Assembly (NCBI GenBank): GCA_965218495.1
Contig: OZ244626.1
Span: forward strand, 1,798,001 to 1,862,000
DNA from: G965218495 sp965218495
GTDB taxonomy: Bacteria; Bacteroidota; Rhodothermia; Rhodothermales; Bin80
DNA: 64,000 nt
Reading direction: 5' to 3'
The stretch's first letter is position 1. Each line of letters starts with the position of its first letter. The position numbers and the translations under genes are program-made. The notes below the pieces were generated by a model, which was not told the origin of the DNA, made no database searches, and saw only the letters and a list, made by a program, of their open reading frames with translations. This document shows, one piece after another, positions 25,866 through 38,630 of this stretch.

Positions 25866-27823
25866 TGACTGCTAAAGCTCCACTCTTGCTTCAAGCTGCT
25901 GCATTGCTTTGCCTGCCTCTTTTGGCACAGGCGCAGCCCTTGGAGGCCGATTACTACACGATCGAAACAATCCCAATCCCTGAGGGCATTGTATTGGAGG
26001 TAGGCGGCCTTGCGTTCATGCCCGGTGGCGCCCTTGCGGTAGCCACGCGCCGGGGTGAGGTATGGGTCGTCGACAACCCCACCATGAAGGAAGGTGGGCC
26101 GCACTTCAGGCGCTTTGCCCATGGCCTTCATGAAGCGCTGGGCTTAGCCTACTCTGATGGAGCGTTGTATACCGCACAACGCAGCGAACTCACCCGGCTT
26201 AAGGACCACAACGGCGATGGCGTTGCCGATGCCTACGACACCGTCTTTTCGTGGCCCCTGGAAGGAAACTACCATGAGTATTCCTACGGGCCGCTGATTC
26301 GGGCTGACGGATCCATGGTGGTGGCGCTCAACTTGGCCTGGATAGGGTTTGGCGCCAGCCTTTCCCCGTGGCGCGGATGGATGCTTGCCATCACGGCCGA
26401 CGGCGCGATGAAGCCTATCGCAACGGGCATGCGCTCGCCGGCCGGAATGGGCACGAGCATGGACGGCGACCTGTTCTACGCCGAAAACCAGGGTGACTGG
26501 GTCGGCTCCGGCTACATCACGCATGTCGAAGAAGGAGACTTTGTAGGAAATCCGGCGGGCTTGGCGTGGACTGGCGAGCCTGACTCCCCCCTGTCGATCA
26601 GGCCGGAAGACGTACCAGACACCGGTGCCCCGCTGTTCGAGGTTGCACGCGAAGTCGAGGCGCTGAAGCCTCCCGCGGTGTGGGTCCCGCACGCCATCTT
26701 GGGGATCTCCACGTCCGACATCGTGCCCGACTCCAGTGGCGGACGATTTGGACCGTTTTCTGGGCAGCTCATGGTTGGCGACCAAGGACACAGCAAGATC
26801 ACGCGCATATTCCTCGAGCAGGTCGATGGAGTTTACCAGGGGGCTGCGTTTCACTTTGTTGAAGGATTCGCGTCCGGCGTTCTTCGACTGGCATGGGCTG
26901 GGGACGGATCGCTCTTCGTCGGGATGACCAACCGGGGATGGGCCTCCACTGGCAAGGCGCCATACGGGCTTCAGCGTGTTACTTGGACCGGTGCGATCCC
27001 GTTTGAAGTCAAGGAAGTGCGCGCCATGCCGGACGGATTCGAGTTCTTTTTCACCAAGCCGGTGGCAGAGTCGTCCGCGCAGCAACGGGCCGCTTACGCC
27101 GTGGAGAGCTTCACCTACAAGTACCACTCCACATACGGCAGTCCACCCATCCGTCAGCAAGACCATTCGATCCGCGGGATTTCCGTCAGCGATGACGGCA
27201 TGCGTGCCCGCGTCGCCTTGGAAGGGATGCGCCAGGGATACATATACCAGCTTAACCTGCCAGGCATACGCGACCAGAATGATATGCCACTTCTGCACGA
27301 TGTGGCTTACTACACGCTAAACCGCCTCCCGGCAGGAGACCCGCTGCCCGCCCGCGCGTTGCTCCAGGCATCTGTCCCAGCACCGCAGGACGACTTTCCT
27401 ACTGGAGCAAAGCATGAACGCACGATGCCCGCCGCATGGTCTGGCGACGCGGACGTGGAGCTTGCGGTTGGCACGCTTGCAAACTTGCTGTTCGACACGG
27501 ATGAGCTCACGGTAGCAGCTGGCAGCCGGGTTGCGTTGACATTCAACAACAACGACGACATGCTGCACAACCTCGTTGTCACGATGCCAGGGCGTGTCGA
27601 TTCCGTGGCCCTGAAAGCGATGCGTCTCGGGCTGTCAGGCCACGACATGGCCTATGTCCCTGAAGGCGATGCCGTCCTCTATCATACGGGGTTGCTGGAG
27701 CCTGAGACGACCGAGACGATATACTTCCGCGCGCCATCGAGGGCAGGTGACTACCCGTTTGTTTGCACGTTTCCCGGCCACGCTCAGACTATGCGCGGCA
27801 TCTTGCATGTTACACCGAACTAG
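25862..27823 (+). CDS. Secreted sugar-dehydrogenase-like propeller with C-terminal cupredoxin domain
   Basis: 653 aa with a signal peptide (LLLQAAALLCLPLLAQAQ). Residues about 30-400 are a PQQ-dependent glucose/sorbosone dehydrogenase-like beta-propeller (GLAFMPGGALAVATRRGEVWVVDN, HEALGLAYSDGALYTAQRSELTRLKDHNGDGVAD). Residues about 535-653 form a cupredoxin: His in DDMLHNLVVTMPG, then Cys635, His640 and Met644 in FVCTFPGHAQTM, a complete type 1 copper ligand set. This suggests periplasmic sugar oxidation with electron transfer to copper (inference). It overlaps the DUF1080 gene by 4 bp and ends the operon. Confidence 0.87.
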   Translation: MMTAKAPLLLQAAALLCLPLLAQAQPLEADYYTIETIPIPEGIVLEVGGLAFMPGGALAVATRRGEVWVVDNPTMKEGGPHFRRFAHGLHEALGLAYSDGALYTAQRSELTRLKDHNGDGVADAYDTVFSWPLEGNYHEYSYGPLIRADGSMVVALNLAWIGFGASLSPWRGWMLAITADGAMKPIATGMRSPAGMGTSMDGDLFYAENQGDWVGSGYITHVEEGDFVGNPAGLAWTGEPDSPLSIRPEDVPDTGAPLFEVAREVEALKPPAVWVPHAILGISTSDIVPDSSGGRFGPFSGQLMVGDQGHSKITRIFLEQVDGVYQGAAFHFVEGFASGVLRLAWAGDGSLFVGMTNRGWASTGKAPYGLQRVTWTGAIPFEVKEVRAMPDGFEFFFTKPVAESSAQQRAAYAVESFTYKYHSTYGSPPIRQQDHSIRGISVSDDGMRARVALEGMRQGYIYQLNLPGIRDQNDMPLLHDVAYYTLNRLPAGDPLPARALLQASVPAPQDDFPTGAKHERTMPAAWSGDADVELAVGTLANLLFDTDELTVAAGSRVALTFNNNDDMLHNLVVTMPGRVDSVALKAMRLGLSGHDMAYVPEGDAVLYHTGLLEPETTETIYFRAPSRAGDYPFVCTFPGHAQTMRGILHVTPN

Positions 27824-28014
27824 GGCCCACCAGAATAGTGATAAGGGCCCATCACACAAAGCAAGCGGCCCTCAATGGATAGTGCTTGTGCGAATATCCT
27901 TTAAGTCTTGACGATTCAAGCAGTTATATCTTGCATATGGCGGTCAATATGCGGGACGCATAGCTGATTTAGGCGTTCACGGGCACAAAACGGCTCACAT
28001 TCGCCAAGAAAACC

Positions 28015-29448
28015 ATGCGCAAGATTGTCCCGGAGTGCCGTGCACTCGACAGTACGCCGATCCAGGAGATTGCCATAGACCCGAGAATGCGCGACGACAT
28101 GAGTGCGGTGCTCAGAGGTCTGCAGAGCGTCTACTGCAAGGCGGAATCGCGTGCGGCCTTGTTCACGATTCTCAAGACGCACTTTCAGCCGGGAACGCGC
28201 AGAGACGTGGGGCGACCGGGGTTGGATCTATGGCGACTCATCGTGTTTGCCATTGTGAAGCAGTGCCTGGATCTGGACTACGATGCTTTGTTGTACCGGG
28301 CGAACAACGATCTTTTGCTGCGGGAGCTGTTGGGGCATGGCGAGGCCGGGTTTGATGCGGTGAAGTACAGCAGACAGCGACTGGTGGACAACGTTCAGCT
28401 TTTGACGCCGGAGCTGATCGACGAGGTGATCCATTTGATCGTGCGGACGGGGCACGAGGTGACCAGAAAAAAGTCTGGCGCCGCGCTACGCGGTCGTTGC
28501 GATTCCAGGGTGGTTAAGACGCATGTGCACTATCCCACCGATGTGAGCCTGTGCTGGGATACGGTTCGGGGTCTGATGCGTGTGAGTGCACGGGCGGCTG
28601 CGGCATTCGCTCTTCCGGGCTGGCGCAAGCATGCGGATCGCACGAGGAAGGTATATCAGGCTTTCAGCCGGGTGCGGACGGCCGCGCGCTACCGGCAGAA
28701 TCCGAAGGGCGTGAAGGCGTACTTGCGCCGGTGCACACAGAATGCCGCGCATGCCCGGACGCTGCTGGATGCCCTGGCCACGGTGGAGAAATCGGCGGCG
28801 GCACAAGCGGAGATCACGTATTACCTGCGCTACGTGGACTTGCTGGTGGATCAAATCAGGCGCCGCATCCTGTTGGGCGAGAAGATTCCGCATGCGGAGA
28901 AGGTGTTTTCCATCCACAGGCCACACACGCGGTGGATCAGCAAGGGCAAGGCAGGGGTGCTGGCGGAGCTGGGCCTACCAGTTGCCGTGGTAGAAGATGA
29001 GCACCAGTTCATCTTGGCTTATCGCATCTTGTGGAACGAATCGGACACAGATGTGGCGGTGCCGATCATTGACGCGGTGCAGGCGGCTTATCCAGCGTTC
29101 AATACGTGCAGCTTTGACCGGGGCTTTCACAGTATGAAGAATCGAGAGGCATTGGATGCGCGGCTGGCGGTCAATGCGCTTCCGAAGAAGGGCAAGCTTT
29201 CGCTTGCAGACCGCGCACGAGAAAGCGCGCCTGCGTTTAAGGCAGCGCGGCAGCAGCATCCGGCCGTCGAATCGTGTCTGGCCAATTTTGGACTTCGCGG
29301 CGGTGCGCTGGTGCGGGAGAAGAGTCCGGAGAACTTCGCGCTGATGGTGAGCCTGTCGGTTCTGGCGGTCAACGTGCACCGGCTGGGCTGCCTGGTGCGC
29401 GACCAGGAACGGGCACGCATAAGGCGTCGGCGAAAGCGCGCGGCGTAG
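28015..29448 (+). CDS. ISNCY-family transposase (ISDol1-like)
   Basis: The 477-aa protein has the layout of ISNCY transposases: an N-terminal helical region (GRPGLDLWRLIVFAIVKQCLDLDYDALLYRANND), a catalytic start CDSRVVKTHVHYPTDVSLCWD, a long helical insertion, then SKGKAGVLAELGLPVAVVEDEHQFILAYRI, TCSFDRGFHS and a C-terminal Glu-containing block ESCLANFGLRGG. The frame is intact. I could not define inverted repeats or a target duplication. It may have truncated the IS630-type gene that follows. Confidence 0.85.
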   Translation: MRKIVPECRALDSTPIQEIAIDPRMRDDMSAVLRGLQSVYCKAESRAALFTILKTHFQPGTRRDVGRPGLDLWRLIVFAIVKQCLDLDYDALLYRANNDLLLRELLGHGEAGFDAVKYSRQRLVDNVQLLTPELIDEVIHLIVRTGHEVTRKKSGAALRGRCDSRVVKTHVHYPTDVSLCWDTVRGLMRVSARAAAAFALPGWRKHADRTRKVYQAFSRVRTAARYRQNPKGVKAYLRRCTQNAAHARTLLDALATVEKSAAAQAEITYYLRYVDLLVDQIRRRILLGEKIPHAEKVFSIHRPHTRWISKGKAGVLAELGLPVAVVEDEHQFILAYRILWNESDTDVAVPIIDAVQAAYPAFNTCSFDRGFHSMKNREALDARLAVNALPKKGKLSLADRARESAPAFKAARQQHPAVESCLANFGLRGGALVREKSPENFALMVSLSVLAVNVHRLGCLVRDQERARIRRRRKRAA

Positions 29449-29678
29449 GCCCCCTACCACCTCGCAGCCAGGCCCCAATCATAGGCCTCGCACAGGGCGT
29501 AAGGGACACGTACGCCCTCACGATAGGAATACCACGCCATTCGAGAGCCGCAAACGGCCCGAGCGCGTACGCAAGAGACGCCAGCCTGGCCGAAACACTC
29601 GAAGCAGACCGTGAACGAACTCAAAAAACGACTGCACCTACGCGCCCGACGCCCTGTAAAGGCGGTTTTCGGTCAATC

Positions 29679-29891
29679 ATGAGTGAGATCAACCAGATCG
29701 AGCTATACTTCTTGATCCTGCAGCGCAAGGCACTTACCCCCGGCCACTTCTCTTCCCAAGACGAAGTCGCCAAGCGTATGCTCGGCTTTCAGGAGCACTA
29801 TCAGCAAATCGCGTAGCCCTTCGAATGGAAGTTCACCCGCTGGGACCTCAGCCGCCTTCTGGCTCGTTCGCCCACACCTGCCGATCCTTGA
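29679..29891 (+). pseudogene. IS630-family transposase, C-terminal fragment
   Basis: SEINQIELYFLILQRKALTPGHFSSQ matches the end of IS630/Tc1-mariner-type transposases, in which the Glu follows NQ(I/V)E. A TAG at 29814-29816 interrupts the frame just before PFEWKFTRWDLSRLLAR, the usual C-terminus, which ends at a TGA at 29891. The 5' two thirds are missing. Confidence 0.8.
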
Positions 29892-29925
29892 CTCACCGAA
29901 GTCGTTTGAGAATACGTCATCGAAC

Positions 29926-30741
29926 TTATGAACCGGTGTACCAGCCATCGGGTGGATTGCGGATCACATTGACAATCTCGGCCGCAATCTCCTCCACCGT
30001 ATGCGTCGCGGTGCTACGCGCCACACGGTCGGCCAGAGACGACGAGTAGTCCATGACTTCGCGCTTGGTGACGTTGTGCCAAATCGGCAGCAGAACCTGT
30101 TCTCCCGACACCGCCCGGGTAACTAGGCCATCGAGCTCGTATTCGGGCCAGCCGCGTCCGAAGAAGGCCCGGGAAAGCACCACCACGCCGAAGCGGCTGT
30201 TCGTCAACCCCTTGTCGATCTTTCGGCGCAGGCTATCGCCCATTCGAAGCTCGAACTCGTCGTACCAGACACTCAGTTCGGCGTCGCGTAGAGCGGTGGC
30301 AAGGGGCCGCACGACCTCCGCCTTGTCTTCCGACGTGTGAGATATGAACACGTCGAACACCTGCTCGCCCGCCGCATCGACTCCCGGAGCTTGCTCATGC
30401 GTGACATTGCGGACCAGCGACGGGAGGTCACGAAGTGATCCTTCGTTGATCGCAGGCAACGGCTTTAACGCCTCCGCGGGAATGACCCGCATGCCGGATC
30501 GCACCGTTCCGCGCAGGCCCTGCATGTCCACGGTAACATGCCACGTCCCGGAACGCGGTACTTGCAGCCGGACCGGAGAACTCTTGGCCAAGCCTCCGCG
30601 ATATCGGTGCCGGCGGCCGGCCTTGTAGTTGTTGAAATTCGACTGGTCCATGAGCCGTACATTCGCGGCGCTTCCCTGGAGCGTAACCTGCGCGACGGTG
30701 CCGGCGGCGACATGACCGAGCTTGTAGTGTGTGAACCTCAC
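29926..30741 (-). CDS. DUF1883-TIR domain protein
   Basis: 271 aa. Residues 1-88 are a DUF1883 beta-domain (FTHYKLGHVAAGT.., NVRLMDQSNFNNYKAG.., GTWHVTVDMQG). Residues 129-240 are a TIR domain (FDVFISHTSEDKAEV, VWYDEFELRMGDSLRRKI, FGVVVLSRAFFGRGWPEYELDGL). The catalytic Glu expected of NAD-consuming bacterial TIR domains is Glu202 in YELDGL. Bacterial TIR proteins often act in anti-phage defence by NAD+ depletion or by making cyclic ADP-ribose signals; DUF1883 may sense or bind a trigger (inference). The gene stands alone between mobile elements, 5 kb from the restriction-modification operon. Confidence 0.9.
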   Translation of the reverse strand: MRFTHYKLGHVAAGTVAQVTLQGSAANVRLMDQSNFNNYKAGRRHRYRGGLAKSSPVRLQVPRSGTWHVTVDMQGLRGTVRSGMRVIPAEALKPLPAINEGSLRDLPSLVRNVTHEQAPGVDAAGEQVFDVFISHTSEDKAEVVRPLATALRDAELSVWYDEFELRMGDSLRRKIDKGLTNSRFGVVVLSRAFFGRGWPEYELDGLVTRAVSGEQVLLPIWHNVTKREVMDYSSSLADRVARSTATHTVEEIAAEIVNVIRNPPDGWYTGS

Positions 30742-30873
30742 CCTATCCCTCCTGTCCTAACCCAAGTTTACCATGCACTTTTTGCAAGTCATTTATGTTC
30801 AAGGACATACGTCACCCATAAATGCCTCTTCTGGCACTACAATGGACTACGGAAGGACTTTTAGTACTGCCGA

Positions 30874-32754
30874 TCAGACGACGGTCTTCTTCGTAGAGAG
30901 GGGCTTGTAATCTATATCCAAGGCGTCATAGATCGACCGGAGCTCGGGATCGGGCTGTGCAGTTGTGCGCACATGGAGCGTACGCCCGTCGCGGCACGGG
31001 AACACACTGGTCGTGCGCGTTTGTCGCTGGAGGATGCTTCGAAGCGTCGTCCAACTGGAGGAGAGCCCTCGGCTACGCAGGCGAGTTCGGATTACCTGCA
31101 CGAGTTGGTACGCGATGACCGAGATGAACAGATGCCCTTCGGCGCGCAGGCCCGTCGAGTGGTAGATGGGTCGTAGGCCCAGTTCCGACTTCAGGGTGCG
31201 GAACACGGCTTCCACGTCGGTGAGCCGGATGTAGGTGCGCCACAGCGCTTCGTCGGTCCAGTTCACCAAATTGCTTCGCAGGCAGTACACTCCTGGATGC
31301 GTCGCCATGGACCCCGGTAGCAGTCTCTGCTCCCATTCAATCGTGTGCGCGCGCTTGCCGCTTTCGTCAGGCTGCACCGTGATGTCGTAATGCTGTCCTA
31401 TCCCTCCGTATCGCTCCTTCAGGCGCCCGATGCGCTCAGAAACCACCTCGAGTCGCTTATGCGTGCGCGGGCGGGAGAGCCCGTCGGACAGTTTCTTCAG
31501 GGCCTGCTCAAACGCTGCGGTCTGCCGTGCCACTATGGCTTGCTCCTTCGCAGCCCGGGACGCAGAGTAGCAATACAGCCGCACCTGGTCGTCCTGTACC
31601 TGCCGGTATAGGGATAGACGCTCACCACCGGCCGTCGTAAGAGTTTGTGCTGCCTCAGGATCAAAGACCCGCCTGCGCTCCCGAGCGACCACAATGTACT
31701 GGTACTTCTGCGCATGCAGCCATTGTATACGATCTTCGGTCGCTATGCCCCGATCCATCACCACGAGCGCCTCGGGACCCGCTTGCAGTACCGCCAGCAT
31801 CTCCTCTAGCGTGTGGTGCTCCCGCACATTGCCCGCGAAGACCTTGCTCTTGCGTACGAAGCCGCTCCCGTCCAGGACCAGGGCCAAGGTCAATAAGGGA
31901 CAATCGCGGCGCCGCTCCTTCGAGTGACCACGCTTTGCCTTGTCTATGTTGGCCCCGGTACCCTCCAGAAATGTGTTGGTCAGATCGTAAAGCGTGACCG
32001 TTGGACGCGCAGCAAACAGATCCAGCGCCTGCGTAAAGAGGTGCTGCTCTATGGCTTGCTGATGCCGCACGAGCAGGTCGCTTGCCCGATAGAGGTGCAT
32101 GGGTCCCATCGCTTCATAGGAACCGCCCACAAACTCGTCCAGGCCACTGTTGCGCTCCAGCCAATGCTTGGTGGCCCGTTCACTGCCCGGCTGCGCCAAG
32201 CGTCCGATGATGCTGCCAATGGCAGCGCGCCGCATGGAGGGGGTCATCTGCAGCCTGTCAAAGAGCGCGGGCATCTTCAACTGCTCCATAGCCCACAGCC
32301 CTACGTGCTCCACGCCCACCGTACGCGATCGGATCGTCTTGATGGCGTTGGCATTGACCACACGCCAGTCTGCCACGGCCCCGTTGCGGTCGGTATGCTC
32401 GATCACCTCCGCGCCACGCGCCGCCAACAGGGCCGCGATGCGCTGCGCTTCGCCTTCGATGTGAGCGGACAAGTCCGGCCATAGCTCGAGCTGCCCCATC
32501 AGCACCGTCTCAATACGCTGGCACAGACATCGCCAGTGCTTCTTATCGACCTTGAAATGTGCGCCGAGGTTCAGCAGCGTCCGTTGTCGCACCCGGTCTC
32601 CCTCCCGCTTGGCCTGACACAGCCGGAAGGTGTAGTAGCGCGTACCGTCCGCTCCGGTTCGCGTGAGTGCGCGGCGTATAAACACAGTAGTGTGCGGCGT
32701 GGTTGGGATAGCCCTGATGCCAATATAGTCACCGGTCGCGGTGTAAACAAGCAC
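30874..32754 (-). CDS. IS1634-family transposase
   Basis: The 626-aa open frame looks intact. N-terminal QRTLLNLGAHFKV, first catalytic Asp in VTLYDLTNTFLEGTG, second in LVVMDRGIATEDRI, and Glu in DVEAVFRTLKSELGLRPIYHSTG. It is the full-length relative of the broken copy at 3632-7972. The right end reads inward TGTAGTGCCATAATCG from about 32774. The left end was not firmly located; TGGCACTACA occurs on both sides of the gene. Confidence 0.88.
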   Translation of the reverse strand: MLVYTATGDYIGIRAIPTTPHTTVFIRRALTRTGADGTRYYTFRLCQAKREGDRVRQRTLLNLGAHFKVDKKHWRCLCQRIETVLMGQLELWPDLSAHIEGEAQRIAALLAARGAEVIEHTDRNGAVADWRVVNANAIKTIRSRTVGVEHVGLWAMEQLKMPALFDRLQMTPSMRRAAIGSIIGRLAQPGSERATKHWLERNSGLDEFVGGSYEAMGPMHLYRASDLLVRHQQAIEQHLFTQALDLFAARPTVTLYDLTNTFLEGTGANIDKAKRGHSKERRRDCPLLTLALVLDGSGFVRKSKVFAGNVREHHTLEEMLAVLQAGPEALVVMDRGIATEDRIQWLHAQKYQYIVVARERRRVFDPEAAQTLTTAGGERLSLYRQVQDDQVRLYCYSASRAAKEQAIVARQTAAFEQALKKLSDGLSRPRTHKRLEVVSERIGRLKERYGGIGQHYDITVQPDESGKRAHTIEWEQRLLPGSMATHPGVYCLRSNLVNWTDEALWRTYIRLTDVEAVFRTLKSELGLRPIYHSTGLRAEGHLFISVIAYQLVQVIRTRLRSRGLSSSWTTLRSILQRQTRTTSVFPCRDGRTLHVRTTAQPDPELRSIYDALDIDYKPLSTKKTVV

Positions 32755-32999
32755 GCCAATACGATTATGGCACTACATCGTGGAGAAGCGAGACGATATA
32801 TTCAGAAGTGGAGTAAACTCGGAGGCAAAGAGGGGAAATCAGGCACATAATGTGCCCACAAACAGGTCATAGTGGGGGCAAAGCGGTGAATCGTCCCTAA
32901 TCTTCCTCGCAAGGGCGCCAAATTGTGCCGGAATTGAGGCCGCAAATGTTAAACCCGGGCTAATACGGTAAGCGAAGTACCCGTGGCGCAATCTATGGC
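32755..32999. other. Junction between two IS1634-family elements
   Basis: The right end of one element (inverted-repeat-like GCACTACA near 32766) is followed by about 200 bp with no recognisable gene, up to the 78-bp direct repeat. Confidence 0.4.
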
Positions 33000-33077
33000 A
33001 AGAAACCATCAAAGGCAGCTGGGACTAGCCATTGCCACTGTAACCTACAGCGACACAATGTCTTATCGTTCATCATT
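33000..33077 (+). repeat. 78-bp direct repeat, left copy (long target duplication)
   Basis: It starts AAGAAACCATCAAAGGCAGC and ends TTATCGTTCATCATT. It is identical to 35261-35338. The two copies abut the inverted ends of the IS1634-family element between them. IS1634 is known for unusually long, variable target duplications. Confidence 0.85.
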
Positions 33078-35260
33078 CTTGACTTCCGCGGTTTAGGTGC
33101 AAAATAGTATGAGTTATACTTGACCATCATACAATACTGAACACTACGCGTGCCGATTTTGAGGGAACCCTTGAGGCTCCTCTCGATCGTAGCCGGACTC
33201 CTTAGGGGAGCTGGTCGGGAGTTGCCAGCTCGCGGGTCCTGCTGGGGTACTTTAGTCCGGCTGCGCTGTAGAGCGTCCGCTGAGCTGCGGTGGCGGGGGA
33301 GGCGAGCAGATACTGCTTCAGCGTACTGGTGTCGGTAATGAGGGAGACTTGCGCGCCGCTCAGCTCTGTCAGGATACGAGCCTCGCTGAGTGGCTCCTGG
33401 CCCGCATGCATGGTGTTGTGCTGGTAGCGCAGCAGGCGCAGCAAGGCAAAAGCGACGAAGCAAATCGCGATGTGGGCCTTGACGCGGCTGGGAGTCCAGT
33501 GATAGATGGGCCGCGTCGCCATGGTGTGCTTGAGCACGCGAAAGCCCTCTTCGATGCGCCACAGCTCCCCGTAGTACGCATAGATGTGTTGTGCTGGATG
33601 GCTTTCGCGATCCAGGCTGGTCCACACGCCGTGGAGCCCGTCAAAGCATGCGTCTCGGTCGATGGCATCCTGATCCAGCTCCACGGCATCGCGGTCCACC
33701 TTGAGAAAGCGGCCTCGTTTGCCGCTTCCCTTGATGCCTTGCCTCAGGCTACGCTTGAGCTTCTCTACGATGCTATCACGCTCATGGACATCCTTGTCCG
33801 CCCGCTTCTTGCTGTGGCGCAACACCAGACGCTGGCCCTTTAATTGCAATTCTGTTACGCTGATATCTTCGCTGACCGCGACCCAGTCATGGGACTCGAA
33901 AAGCTCGGCCTCCATCCTGCGTGGCAAGCTGCGTAGGCGCGCCGCGACCACCCAGTCCCAACCCTGGGAGGCAAGCAGGTCCAGGTTGCCCTGGCTCAGC
34001 ATCCCGGCGTCCGCAACCAAGACCACCCGGCCTATCTCAAAGCGCTCCCGCAGGGCCTTCAGTGCCGGCTGGAGCGTGCGCACATCGGTCGTGCTACCTG
34101 GAAACAACTCATACCCTATCGGCAGCCCCTCCACGCTCTGGAACAAGGCCAGAACGACCTGCACCTTCTGCGGCTTACCGTCTTTGCTGAATCCCTTCTT
34201 GCGAAGATCATCGGCCTTGTCGCTGGCAAAGAAAAGCGTGGTTACGTCGAAAAAGAGGACGTCCACATGCTCTTGCAAGAGTCCGCGCACTTCATGCGAG
34301 ACGATCGACTGCAGCCGCGCAATCCGGTCATCATTGACCGCGTCCATCATGCGGTAGAACTTGTCCGGATTCACTTCCACGCCATGGTGCCTGGAAAGCT
34401 TGTCGCAGCACGCGCGCTTGCTGGAGCCCGGCGCGGCCAGTCGCATCAGCACGGCCTGACGAAACAGGCGCGCCGCCATCTTCTTGCGGGCCCCGAAGAC
34501 CTTCTGAAAGTGCAGCCGATCGTACAGTGCCCCGAAGACCTCGTGAAAGCCCATAGTCAGACGTTTGGTCTCCGCCAGCTTGCGTGCATCGGGTATGGGA
34601 AGCGGCTGGTCGCTCTGGCTGCCATGGCGGGCCCCTTGCACGCGCTCGGCCAGGTACTCTATGGGAAACAAGGAGGGCTGTCGCTCTTCCAGGAGCCGCA
34701 GCTTCGCCCGGTGCGCCAACCGCACCAGCGCATCCAGCAGCGGCCCTTCAGGGGCAGAGCCCATATGCTTGACGATCCGCTGCAGCGGTCCCTTGCCGGG
34801 TACGCGGGTCGATTCGACAATCTGTACGCTAACGTTCTGGGTGGTCTTGCGTCGGACGGTACGGACGAACATGCTGAGCGCGGGATGGCTGCGAGTATCG
34901 CTACGCCCTAAGGTACATCAGCGCCCCCATCAATGTCAAGTGACATTTTGCACTGAACACTACAAATCAGTAATCCCCAAATCGACGCGGTCAGCGTGAT
35001 GCCCTGGTACATGTTTTGGGGGTCACATCCAACACTGCACACTACCGCCCTTGGTGTATCAACGCACGCCGGGAGTACCACCATGGATCAATTTGCCCTA
35101 AAAAAGCGCAAAAAGGGGCCCAAATCGGACAATGTAGCCACCAATTCGGCTAATCCACACGTAATCTGGACACCTCAGGCCGAAGCGTCCAAAGATCGAA
35201 TTACCGCTTCATCCTGGCTGGTGGCGGAGCCCCTTCCTCGGCAAAACCGCGGAAGTCAGG
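33078..35260 (-). mobile_element. IS1634-family element with 78-bp target duplication
   Basis: The ends are CTTGACTTCCGCGGTTT (33078 inward) and CCTGACTTCCGCGGTTT (35260 inward), flanked by identical 78-bp direct repeats. The transposase occupies 33202-34872. About 390 bp between the transposase start and the right end carries no recognisable gene. A 12-bp direct repeat ACTGAACACTAC also flanks the transposase more closely (near 33132 and 34954), so an alternative inner boundary cannot be excluded. Confidence 0.75.
33202..34872 (-). CDS. IS1634-family transposase
   Basis: The 556-aa intact frame starts MFVRTVRRKTTQNVSVQIVE. The catalytic residues fall in VLFFDVTTLFFAS, VVLVADAGMLSQGN and LWRIEEGFRVLKHTMATRPIYHW. 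It differs strongly from the 626-aa protein next door, so it is a separate lineage of the family. Probably active, given the perfect flanking duplication. Confidence 0.87.
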   Translation of the reverse strand: MFVRTVRRKTTQNVSVQIVESTRVPGKGPLQRIVKHMGSAPEGPLLDALVRLAHRAKLRLLEERQPSLFPIEYLAERVQGARHGSQSDQPLPIPDARKLAETKRLTMGFHEVFGALYDRLHFQKVFGARKKMAARLFRQAVLMRLAAPGSSKRACCDKLSRHHGVEVNPDKFYRMMDAVNDDRIARLQSIVSHEVRGLLQEHVDVLFFDVTTLFFASDKADDLRKKGFSKDGKPQKVQVVLALFQSVEGLPIGYELFPGSTTDVRTLQPALKALRERFEIGRVVLVADAGMLSQGNLDLLASQGWDWVVAARLRSLPRRMEAELFESHDWVAVSEDISVTELQLKGQRLVLRHSKKRADKDVHERDSIVEKLKRSLRQGIKGSGKRGRFLKVDRDAVELDQDAIDRDACFDGLHGVWTSLDRESHPAQHIYAYYGELWRIEEGFRVLKHTMATRPIYHWTPSRVKAHIAICFVAFALLRLLRYQHNTMHAGQEPLSEARILTELSGAQVSLITDTSTLKQYLLASPATAAQRTLYSAAGLKYPSRTRELATPDQLP

Positions 35261-35338
35261 AAGAAACCATCAAAGGCAGCTGGGACTAGCCATTGCCACT
35301 GTAACCTACAGCGACACAATGTCTTATCGTTCATCATT
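35261..35338 (+). repeat. 78-bp direct repeat, right copy
   Basis: Identical to 33000-33077. It lies about 150 bp beyond the 3' end of hsdR, so the pre-insertion target was the non-coding DNA downstream of the restriction operon. Confidence 0.85.
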
Positions 35339-35489
35339 GTGGTTCGTGTATCACTTCAGATATTCAGATGTGAGCGGGAATTCGTCGGACCGCACGGGAT
35401 GGCTGCGGATGCAGTTCTGGGCAAGGAACGAAGAGAGACAAGTCGAACCGATTGATCTCCCGCCCCAAAGCGGTTTCTTCGGCCCAACT

Positions 35490-38626
<3,137 letters not shown>

Positions 38627-38630
<4 letters not shown>

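Noticed and set aside
27823..27870. GGGCCC repeats after the cupredoxin gene as a terminator
   Set aside because: The two GGGCCC hexamers can pair, but only over 6 bp with an 18-nt loop and no T-run, so the evidence is too weak.
33131..34965. 12-bp direct repeat ACTGAACACTAC as the true target duplication of the IS1634-family element
   Set aside because: No inverted ends adjoin it, whereas the 78-bp repeats directly abut 17-bp inverted ends. It is kept only as a possible alternative.
35083..35289. A short basic protein starting MDQFALKKRKKGP
   Set aside because: The frame runs from inside the IS end into the 78-bp repeat, so it is not a conserved gene.
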